Source: JAXGPP01 sp964436865 (GTDB taxonomy: Bacteria > Planctomycetota > Planctomycetia > Pirellulales > Thermoguttaceae). Taken from it: a DNA stretch of 26,196 nt. The stretch covers positions 1 through 26,196 of the forward strand of contig CAYTFK010000061.1 in assembly GCA_964436865.1 (NCBI GenBank). The letters are read 5' to 3'. Below, piece after piece: positions 1-5,456 of the stretch (position 1 is its first letter; each line of letters starts with the position of its first letter). The notes under the pieces are model-generated. The model was not told where the DNA came from. It did no database searches and worked only from the letters and a program-made list of their open reading frames with translations. A program made the translations under genes and the position numbers.

Positions 1-30
1 AGAAGAAATAAGGCGCTGTTGGAGGACTTG

Positions 31-80
31 TGGTGCAGGCGTCCCGCCTGCCCGTACTCGCAGGCGAGACGCCTGCACCA
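31..80. repeat. Nested palindromic repeat (long inverted repeat with hairpin-forming arms)
   Basis: Two 21-base arms (31-51 and 60-80) are reverse complements with one mismatch (44 against 67), separated by 8 bases. Each arm is also a palindrome: GCAGGCG, a 3-base loop (TCC or AGA), then CGCCTGC. The element can therefore fold as one long hairpin or as two short ones. A second small palindrome, CACCAT-A-ATGGTG (76-88), overlaps its right edge. It lies about 50 bases past the icd stop codon. No T-run follows on the minus strand, so it is not a standard intrinsic terminator. No target-site duplication is visible. A dispersed intergenic REP/MITE-like element is the likeliest reading; copy number cannot be judged here. 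Confidence 0.8.
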
Positions 81-130
81 TAATGGTGGCGACTGTTTTG
101 AAACGACCCCACCGAAGTTCTTGCACCGCT

Positions 131-1156
131 TCATGCCAGCCGTTCGATCAGGGCATCGGCGAACGCCTCGGTGCCCAGTTGGCCGCCGAGGTCGCGGGTC
201 GTCTGGCCATCGGACAGGGCACGGTTATAGGCGAGCTTGATCCGTTCGGCGGCCTCGCGGGCGGCATTGTCCGACCGCGTCTCCGCCAGGTGGTTGAGCA
301 TCATCACGCCCGACATCAACAGCGCCAGCGGATTGGCGATGCCCTTGCCGGCGATGTCCGGAGCGGAACCATGCACCGCCTCGAAGACCGCCAGGCGATC
401 GCCGATATTGGCGCCCGGCACCACTCCCAGTCCGCCAACCAGGCCGGCGCACAGATCGCTGATCACGTCGCCATAAAGGTTCTCCAGAAGCAGTACATCG
501 AACTGCGTGGGATCCTGCACCATCTTCATGCAACCGGCGTCGACGATCAGCTCCTGGTATTCGATGTTCGGATACTCCTGCTCGTAGATGCGTCGGGCGC
601 AGCGGAGAAACAGCCCGTCGCTCATCTTCATGATGTTGGCTTTGTGGAAGACGGTGATCTTGCGCCGCCGCCGCCGGGTGGCGTAGCGAAAGGCCCAGCG
701 GGCGATCCGCGTGCAGGCGGTCTCGGTGGCCACCTTCAGGCTCACGACCACGTCGTCGGTAATCTGGTTCTCGGCGCCGCTGTAAAGCCCTTCGGTGTTC
801 TCGCGGATGATCACAATGTCGACGTCGCGGAACCGGGTGGTCACGCCTTCGAGGCTGCGGACCGGCCGCACGGCCGCGTAGAGGTTGAGCCGCTTGCGGA
901 GCTGTACATTGACGGACGTATACCCGCCGCCGACGGGGGTCGTGATCGGCCCTTTGAGTGCCACCTGGTATTGCTCGATTGCGCTGAGCGTCTCCTGGGG
1001 GAGCAATTCGCCGGTCTTCTCCAAGGCGGCAACGCCGGCCAGCCGTTCCACCCACTCCACGGGGGACTGGGCTGCCTCGAACACGCGCTTGACGGCTGCG
1101 GTCACCTCAGGCCCGATGCCGTCACCAGCGATCAGTACAACAGGATGTTTTGTCAT
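131..1156 (-). CDS. icd: Isocitrate dehydrogenase, NAD-type (isocitrate/isopropylmalate dehydrogenase family)
   Basis: The 341-residue product oxidatively decarboxylates isocitrate to 2-oxoglutarate in the TCA cycle. Visible family features are GDGIGPEV (11-18), the substrate loop TTPVGGG (72-78) followed by SVNVQLRK (81-88), the arginine-rich stretch up to RPVR (97-100), ENTEGLYSG (119-127), the catalytic region HKANIMKMSDG (171-181), LYGDVISDL (227-235) and HGSAPDIAGKGIANP (262-276). In the last motif Asp267-Ile268 stand where NADP-dependent E. coli IDH has Lys344-Tyr345, which points to NAD as cofactor. The ATG at 1156 puts the N-terminus at the expected position just before the GDGIG motif. 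The frame stays open to 1561, but that upstream part looks like non-coding read-through. No clear Shine-Dalgarno is seen. The family also holds isopropylmalate and homoisocitrate dehydrogenases, so exact substrate is less certain than family. Confidence 0.88.
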   Translation of the reverse strand: MTKHPVVLIAGDGIGPEVTAAVKRVFEAAQSPVEWVERLAGVAALEKTGELLPQETLSAIEQYQVALKGPITTPVGGGYTSVNVQLRKRLNLYAAVRPVRSLEGVTTRFRDVDIVIIRENTEGLYSGAENQITDDVVVSLKVATETACTRIARWAFRYATRRRRRKITVFHKANIMKMSDGLFLRCARRIYEQEYPNIEYQELIVDAGCMKMVQDPTQFDVLLLENLYGDVISDLCAGLVGGLGVVPGANIGDRLAVFEAVHGSAPDIAGKGIANPLALLMSGVMMLNHLAETRSDNAAREAAERIKLAYNRALSDGQTTRDLGGQLGTEAFADALIERLA

Positions 1157-1306
1157 GGCTGCGTCACTCGTGGGGTTAGGGGGCGCTGTGGAAGGATATG
1201 CGCCGGCCATGTCAGGGGAAAGCCGAAAGCAGGCAAAGGCGGTATTTCGCACATTTTCTACGCTTAACCACACTCGGCAGCCGGACGGTCTTTCTGTGGC
1301 GGGGCA

Positions 1307-1335
1307 TTGCCCAATGAACCAGGCAGCGTTACACT
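1307..1335 (+). promoter_or_regulatory. Candidate sigma70-type promoter upstream of rpiB
   Basis: TTGCCC (1307-1312) and TACACT (1330-1335) are separated by 17 bases, each matching 4 of 6 consensus positions. The -10 is embedded in GTTACACTGA, which fits the extended -10 pattern shared by other candidate promoters in this window. It would give an rpiB leader of about 190 bases. Confidence 0.35.
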
Positions 1336-1365
1336 GAAGCCCTTTGGAGGTTCGGTCTGGCGCAA

Positions 1366-1377
1366 ACGGAGCTCCGT
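1366..1377. promoter_or_regulatory. Perfect 12-bp palindrome, possible operator
   Basis: ACGGAGCTCCGT is a perfect inverted repeat with no loop. It lies about 30 bases downstream of the candidate rpiB -10 element, a position where a bound repressor could block transcription. No regulator gene lies nearby, and a chance palindrome in GC-rich DNA is possible. Confidence 0.25.
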
Positions 1378-1534
1378 CGGCGGGGGGCCTGCGGGCGACG
1401 GCATGCTGCTTCAGGCGAACACCAAACCGTTCACCGGTTGACACTCGGGGGCGTGTCGCTCTGCGATTCGTTGGCGGATTGCCGCCGCGAGTTGTCCCCG
1501 CCAGAAGACCGGTCGAAGCAAGGAGAGATGCACG

Positions 1535-2005
1535 ATGCGCGTTGCGATCGGCAGCGATCACCGCGGGGTCGCCATGCGGGGCCGTGTCGCTGCTCTATTG
1601 AACCGGCTGGGCCAAGAGGTCACTGACGTCGGAACCAGCGAGACCGGCAGCGTCGACTATCCGGACGTGGCCGCTGCGGTGGCCATGCGAGTCAGCCGCG
1701 GGGAAGCGGACCGCGGGATTCTGATCTGTGGCACCGGATTGGGGATGTCGATCGTGGCCAACAAGTTTCCCGGCGTGCGGGCGGCGCCGTGCCACGACGA
1801 CCTGACGGCCGAAATCAGCCGCCGCCACAACGACCTGAACGTGCTGTGCCTGTCGGGCGATTTTCTCGGCGAGCGACTCGTGGAGCGGATTATCGAGATC
1901 TGGCTCAACACCGAGTTTGAAGGTGGCCGCCACGCGCGCCGCCTGGCGAAGATCGCGGCGCTGGAGTGCCGCAACGGCAAGGCGCAGGGAAACGGCAGGC
2001 CCTGA
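1535..2005 (+). CDS. rpiB: Ribose-5-phosphate isomerase B (RpiB/LacAB family)
   Basis: The 156-residue protein interconverts ribose 5-phosphate and ribulose 5-phosphate in the non-oxidative pentose phosphate pathway. Family features are the N-terminal GSDHRG (6-11), the conserved DYPD (41-44), the active-site loop CGTGLGMS with catalytic Cys65, ANKFPGVRAA (75-84), and RRHND with His98 followed by LSGDFLG. The family is usually about 145-150 residues, so the last ten or so residues are a short basic tail. The start is fixed by AGGAGAG (1521-1527), 7 bases before the ATG; a nearer ATG at 1528 is out of frame. Some members act on allose or galactose phosphates (AlsB, LacA/B), but the cysteine-type active site fits RpiB. 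It faces the ABC permease gene tail to tail with 69 bases between. Confidence 0.92.
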   Translation: MRVAIGSDHRGVAMRGRVAALLNRLGQEVTDVGTSETGSVDYPDVAAAVAMRVSRGEADRGILICGTGLGMSIVANKFPGVRAAPCHDDLTAEISRRHNDLNVLCLSGDFLGERLVERIIEIWLNTEFEGGRHARRLAKIAALECRNGKAQGNGRP

Positions 2006-2074
2006 TCGGGCACAAACGGGGAGGCGGCCCCGGCGCTCAGCGCGAGGAACGCCGCTCCTGCGCGAAGACCATTC

Positions 2075-3025
2075 TCAGGCCAGGTCGCGGTCTTCGAACA
2101 GCAGCAGGGCCGCGAGCATCGCCGCGCCGACGTACAAAGCTGCGTATCCGGCAGCCCAACCCAGGTAGGCCAGCGGAACAGGTTGGCCCGTGGAGATCGC
2201 TGCCTCCATGCCGAAATGGTCGAGCACCGGCAGCACCGTCGCAAAGAACTGGGCCACGAAGGGGACAATCGGGAACTGTCCCACCGATGAGTTCACCAGC
2301 AGCGGCACCAGGTGGCCAAGCACGTAGATCGAGGCGCAAATCACCAGATTCGGCAGCCAGGAAAGCCGCGTGGAGATGGCCACGCTGATCGAAGCAAGCA
2401 CCACGGCTTCCAGGAATGACAGCGCCAAGCCGGGCACGACCTGCATCATTTCCGCGAAACACTGCTGCGTGGTGGGATCTTCCAGAGCGTTCTCACGCGC
2501 ATCGTAGACCACTTTGTACGAGACGCTTCCCAAAAACAGCGCGCCCAGAATGATGAACAGGATGGCTACCGGGCCGATCACTCCCAGGAATTTGCCGAAG
2601 ATCAACTGCCGGCGGCCGATCGGTTTCGAGAGGAGAGTCAACGCGGTCCGGCCGTCGATCTCTTCCGCAATGGAGACGCTTGCCGTCCACAAGGCCAGGA
2701 AGATTGCCAGGACCTTGATCAGGGTCAGGCCCTCGGCCTTGAGCATCTTCACGTCTTCGCCGAACGTGTTGTAGGGAATGAACGGGAACATAAGGATGGC
2801 GAAGATGCCGATGGCCAAAATGACGTAAAACAGCGGTTGCGACACGCCTTCCTTGGTCGTCGTCCGGGCTATTGCCGCCACCTTGGGGGCTACGAGGCGC
2901 AGCAGGCCGAGGATGGCGTACAGCACCGCCATCGCCACCGCGGCTCCCACGGCAATCATCCACAGGGGCCGAAGCCAGGTTGTCATCGCCGCGCCAAGGA
3001 GCAGATCACCGGCCACCAGTTGCAT
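2075..3025 (-). CDS. ABC-2 type transporter permease subunit
   Basis: This is an integral membrane protein of about 316 residues with seven or eight predicted hydrophobic segments, roughly at 22-44, 66-83, 101-120, 147-167, 200-219, 226-260 and 285-309. The stretch ASVSIAEEIDGRTALTLLSK (115-134) is typical of ABC-2/NosY-type permeases, where a cytoplasmic amphipathic helix after an acidic pair contacts the ATPase. Such proteins export lipids, polysaccharides, drugs or assemble membrane complexes; the substrate cannot be read from sequence. No ATP-binding subunit lies in the window, so it is an orphan permease or its partner is encoded elsewhere. The chosen ATG at 3025 has no good Shine-Dalgarno; a TTG at 3034 and an ATG at 2989 are alternatives. 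The upstream acylphosphatase gene is co-directional with a gap of about 110 bases. Confidence 0.82.
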   Translation of the reverse strand: MQLVAGDLLLGAAMTTWLRPLWMIAVGAAVAMAVLYAILGLLRLVAPKVAAIARTTTKEGVSQPLFYVILAIGIFAILMFPFIPYNTFGEDVKMLKAEGLTLIKVLAIFLALWTASVSIAEEIDGRTALTLLSKPIGRRQLIFGKFLGVIGPVAILFIILGALFLGSVSYKVVYDARENALEDPTTQQCFAEMMQVVPGLALSFLEAVVLASISVAISTRLSWLPNLVICASIYVLGHLVPLLVNSSVGQFPIVPFVAQFFATVLPVLDHFGMEAAISTGQPVPLAYLGWAAGYAALYVGAAMLAALLLFEDRDLA

Positions 3026-3135
3026 GGCTATCAAATCCGGATACCGAAAGGAAGAATCAAGGAAATCAGGCCACGGCGAAGGAACCCGCCGTTTTGCCCA
3101 TTGCTACGCCGCCCGAACGGCAATGGTTCACCGCC

Positions 3136-3423
3136 CTAGTAGCGGACTTCAAACCCACTGAACCCGCCAGTCGCCGGGTGAACCGTCTCCCGCTGCTCGT
3201 CAATGTAGTGCCCCATCTCGCGGGACACGGCCTCCAGGAAACGCCGGAGTTCGCCCGCCGCGCCTTCCACTACCACCAGGACCCGTCCATCGGGGAGGTT
3301 CTTGACGTAGCCGGTTACGCGGAACCGGGTTGCCAGGCGCCGCGTGGTATAACGAAAACCCACGCCCTGCACCATTCCCCGATAGAGAATCTCCCGTTGC
3401 TCGAGATCGCCAGTGCCAGTCAC
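3136..3423 (-). CDS. acyP: Acylphosphatase
   Basis: The 95-residue protein hydrolyses carboxyl-phosphate bonds such as those in acetyl phosphate or 1,3-bisphosphoglycerate. Both family signatures are present: GMVQGVGFRYTTRRLA near the N-terminus, with the phosphate-binding loop and catalytic Arg, and GYVKNLPDGRVLVVVEG with the catalytic Asn. Length matches the family norm of 90-98. The start is a GTG at 3423; an AGGGGGG run (3428-3434) ends 4 bases upstream and serves as a Shine-Dalgarno. No in-frame ATG occurs before the conserved core, so GTG is well supported, though the frame remains open far upstream. A candidate promoter lies directly in front, giving a short leader. The bacterial role of acylphosphatase is generally uncertain. 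Confidence 0.93.
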   Translation of the reverse strand: MTGTGDLEQREILYRGMVQGVGFRYTTRRLATRFRVTGYVKNLPDGRVLVVVEGAAGELRRFLEAVSREMGHYIDEQRETVHPATGGFSGFEVRY

Positions 3424-3444
3424 GCTTGGGCCCCCCTGGTTTCC

Positions 3445-3473
3445 AGTATAAACCGAGGTTTCATGTAATTCTA
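3445..3473 (-). promoter_or_regulatory. Candidate promoter of the acylphosphatase gene
   Basis: On the minus strand TATACT (3450-3445) follows TAGAAT (3473-3468) with 17 bases between. The -10 sits in TTTATACTGG, which matches the extended -10 pattern of this window at nine of ten positions. Transcription would start near 3438, leaving about 15 bases of leader that contain the G-rich ribosome site before the GTG start. The spacing fits well, though the -35 is poor. Confidence 0.4.
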
Positions 3474-3495
3474 GAGGGTGGGATGGCAGCCGCTC

Positions 3496-3524
3496 TTGAC
3501 CCACCCGTGGCAATTGCCTACTGT
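3496..3524 (+). promoter_or_regulatory. Weak candidate promoter before the secreted CX4CH protein gene
   Basis: TTGACC (3496-3501) and TACTGT (3519-3524) are 17 bases apart. The -35 is good and the -10 weak. If used, transcription would begin almost at the ATG (3532), producing a leaderless mRNA; this agrees with the lack of a Shine-Dalgarno there. Confidence 0.22.
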
Positions 3525-3531
3525 CCCGCCC

Positions 3532-4767
3532 ATGATGCAATCTATTCTCCCCCGGTTGGTATGGTTGGCTCAGGGCGTCGTCGCGGCGGCCCTGCTCCTT
3601 TCGGCACATATTTCGATCGCGCAGCACGGTACGGCGGCTCCGGCGCCGCAGGCAGAACAGGGCGTCGTTATGCTGCACAACGGAGAAACGCTGCAGGGAC
3701 GGATTACCCGGCAAGGGGACCGTTTTTTTATTGGAATGGAGCGGGGGGAGATCAGTCTCCGGGCCAGCGATATCGATTGCTGCTGCCGCAGTCCCGCCGA
3801 GGCTTATGCGATCCTCCTCGGACGCGTTCACAGCGATTGGCCGGAGGACTACCTCAAGCTGGCCGATTGGTGCCAGCGCAACGGCCTCGTCGCCGAATCG
3901 TCTGCGGCAATCGCGGAAGCGAAGCGGCTTGCGCCAGGTCATCCGATGATCGGGCTCATCGAGCGGCGTCTTCACATGGCCCAGAATCCGATGGTTGCTC
4001 CACAGCTTGCCGGTCGCACTGCGGCCGGCGAAGTCTCGGGCGGCGATTTGGACCGGCTCATTCGCGGCATGCCGCCAGGCACGGTCGAGACCTTTACCGA
4101 CGTCGTGCAGCCGCTGTTGATGAACAACTGCACGGCCGCCGGATGTCATGGGCCGAGCAGCACCAATCAGTTCAGCTTGCTCCGCGCTCCTACCGGAAGG
4201 GCAGCCACTCGGCGTCTGACTCAGCAGAACCTGTACCGCGTCCTCCGCTGGGTGAACCGCGATAATCCGGCTGAAAGCCCTCTGGTGACAGTGCCCTCCA
4301 AGCCGCACGGCTCCGCGGCCGCCCCGATCTTCGCCAGCCACCGTGCCAACCAGTACCAGCAGATCATCGATTGGGTGTACCGCGTGTCGCGCCCTGGCGA
4401 CGCTCCAACGGCTATGTTGGCAGGGCAGGGGTGGGATACCGCACTCGGCGATGCGGCCTCGAACGCAGCGCTGGCCGCGCCTGATTCGCTGGCCAATCCC
4501 TTTGACACTGGCCCCGTTGTCGCGGTCGGCCATGCCGAAGTGCTGACCTGGGAAGGGCTGCCGGGTGTGGCCGTCGTCGACGCCGCATCAGTCGCACCGC
4601 TCTCCGTACCGCCCGTATCTCCGGTGCCGGCCGTGCCCGCGACGCCCGTCACGGCCAATGAGCTGGAATCGGCCCCCCAAGCCGCCCGTCGCCAGCCGCC
4701 GGCCGAAACCAATGCCGATCCGTTTGATCCGGAGGTCTTCAACCGCCGCTATCACGGGACGCCTTAG
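3532..4767 (+). CDS. Secreted hypothetical protein with NGE-type N-terminal module and CX4CH (c-type heme-like) motif
   Basis: I cannot assign a function to this 411-residue protein. Residues 1-30 form a signal peptide (hydrophobic core WLAQGVVAAALLLSA, cleavage likely near Gln31), so it should be exported. Next is a small beta-rich module starting HNGETLQGRITRQGDRFFI and containing three adjacent cysteines (83-85). A helical stretch (about 100-150, LKLADWCQRNGLVAESSAAI...) resembles a TPR-like repeat. Residues 190-290 resemble planctomycete cytochrome-c-like regions: a VQPLLMNNC lead-in, then Cys200-X4-Cys205-His206. Canonical c-type heme sites are CX2CH; CX4CH is a known but rarer variant. 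The C-terminus is Pro/Ala-rich and ends in a DPFDPEVFNRRYHG-like tail. The ATG at 3532 was chosen over the upstream GTG (3478) because it places the signal peptide at the N-terminus. A T7 run (3723-3729) lies in the frame. Confidence 0.75.
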   Translation: MMQSILPRLVWLAQGVVAAALLLSAHISIAQHGTAAPAPQAEQGVVMLHNGETLQGRITRQGDRFFIGMERGEISLRASDIDCCCRSPAEAYAILLGRVHSDWPEDYLKLADWCQRNGLVAESSAAIAEAKRLAPGHPMIGLIERRLHMAQNPMVAPQLAGRTAAGEVSGGDLDRLIRGMPPGTVETFTDVVQPLLMNNCTAAGCHGPSSTNQFSLLRAPTGRAATRRLTQQNLYRVLRWVNRDNPAESPLVTVPSKPHGSAAAPIFASHRANQYQQIIDWVYRVSRPGDAPTAMLAGQGWDTALGDAASNAALAAPDSLANPFDTGPVVAVGHAEVLTWEGLPGVAVVDAASVAPLSVPPVSPVPAVPATPVTANELESAPQAARRQPPAETNADPFDPEVFNRRYHGTP

Positions 4768-5209
4768 GCTTTCGGCGCTGACGGACCGGGAGCGGGATTT
4801 CAATCGTGCCGCGTCTTAGCGCGTTCAAGAACTCGTGGTTGCTCTCGAGCAGATCCGGCAGCCGGGCAATTTCTTCCGGCGTGTACCAGTAGACCCCGGC
4901 CACCTCGGCCTCGTTGGGCATCACGGTGGCCGGATCGAGTTCCCCCAGCCACCAGGCCAGGTGCACGCCCCAGCGAGTCTTGCTTTCCCAGATTCTCCGA
5001 ACGGGCGCGATCGCCGTCCCCAGCTCTTCGCGGATCTCGCGCACCAGGGCCTGCGCTTCCGTTTCGCCCGGCTCGATTCCGCCGCCGGGAAAACAGTACT
5101 TGCCCGGCGCGCGGACCGTCTCCGAGCGTTGAATCACGAGCAATCGCGGCCCGTGGACCACTACGGCGACCGCCCCGCGGCGAGTCGCGTCACTACCGTC
5201 ACCCGACAT
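4739..5209 (-). CDS. Nudix hydrolase
   Basis: The 156-residue protein belongs to the Nudix superfamily, which hydrolyses nucleoside diphosphates linked to another moiety, including oxidised dNTPs, using divalent metal. The Nudix box (GX5EX7REUXEEXGU) is complete between Gly43 and Thr65, with Arg57-Glu58 and the metal-binding Glu61-Glu62. The N-terminal strand GAVAVVVHGPRLLVIQRS and the following substrate loop are typical. MutT-like dNTP cleansing is possible, but substrate cannot be read from the box. An ATG at 5209 is preceded by GGATGAGG, a weak ribosome site; another ATG at 5216 is out of frame. The last 29 bases overlap the 3' end of the convergent secreted-protein gene. Confidence 0.9.
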   Translation of the reverse strand: MSGDGSDATRRGAVAVVVHGPRLLVIQRSETVRAPGKYCFPGGGIEPGETEAQALVREIREELGTAIAPVRRIWESKTRWGVHLAWWLGELDPATVMPNEAEVAGVYWYTPEEIARLPDLLESNHEFLNALRRGTIEIPLPVRQRRKPKASRDSGG

Positions 5210-5282
5210 GCCTCATCCTGCGTGCTGGCGCCACTCGCTGCCCGGCGGGCCGGCGGAACCGGCGGCCCCCTGCGACCGATGT

Positions 5283-5312
5283 TTGGTGGCGATTCGTCTG
5301 CTCCGTTATAAT
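5283..5312 (+). promoter_or_regulatory. Candidate promoter of recQ
   Basis: A perfect TATAAT (5307-5312) lies 18 bases after TTGGTG (5283-5288, 3 of 6 matches). The context GTTATAATGG matches the extended -10 pattern of the window. The recQ leader would be about 140 bases. The rest of the 5210-5456 spacer shows no gene. Confidence 0.45.
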
Positions 5313-5456
5313 GGTAGCTTCTCGCGCCGAGAACCCATGCTGGAGTCTTCGGGGTTCGGGTCCGCGAGTGTATGACCCAGCTTTCCGGCCCCGAACGCCC
5401 GGAGCGTTCCGCCAATCGACCTTCGAACCCGTAATCCGCCTTTCGCTCCCGCCCAC

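Larger units (their letters stand above)
1157..1534. other. Intergenic region between divergent icd and rpiB
   Basis: This 378-base spacer separates the icd start (minus) from the rpiB start (plus). I see no credible gene in it; the open frames are extensions of icd or GC-driven shadows. It holds a candidate plus-strand promoter (1307-1335) and a perfect 12-base palindrome (1366-1377). A further TTGACA hexamer lies at 1438-1443 but has no convincing -10 partner. No clear promoter for icd was found; a weak TAGAAA-like hexamer on the minus strand (1255-1260) lacks a -35 partner. Confidence 0.6.

Noticed and set aside
31..80. Repeat as an intrinsic terminator of icd or as a CRISPR fragment
   Set aside because: No T-run follows on the minus strand, and there are only two arms in inverted, not direct, orientation.
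83..1267. 394-codon open frame on the plus strand
   Set aside because: It is antisense to icd, whose conserved motifs are on the minus strand.
1157..1561. N-terminal extension of icd up to 1561
   Set aside because: The family begins just before GDGIGPEV, which the ATG at 1156 supplies. The extra part is low-complexity and overlaps the rpiB start.
3098..3126. CCATTGC / GCAATGG inverted repeat after acyP as a terminator
   Set aside because: The stem is only 7 bp with a 15-base loop and no T-run on the transcribed side.
3723..3729. T7 run as a programmed frameshift site
   Set aside because: The frame continues unbroken with sensible sequence on both sides, so no shift is needed to explain it.
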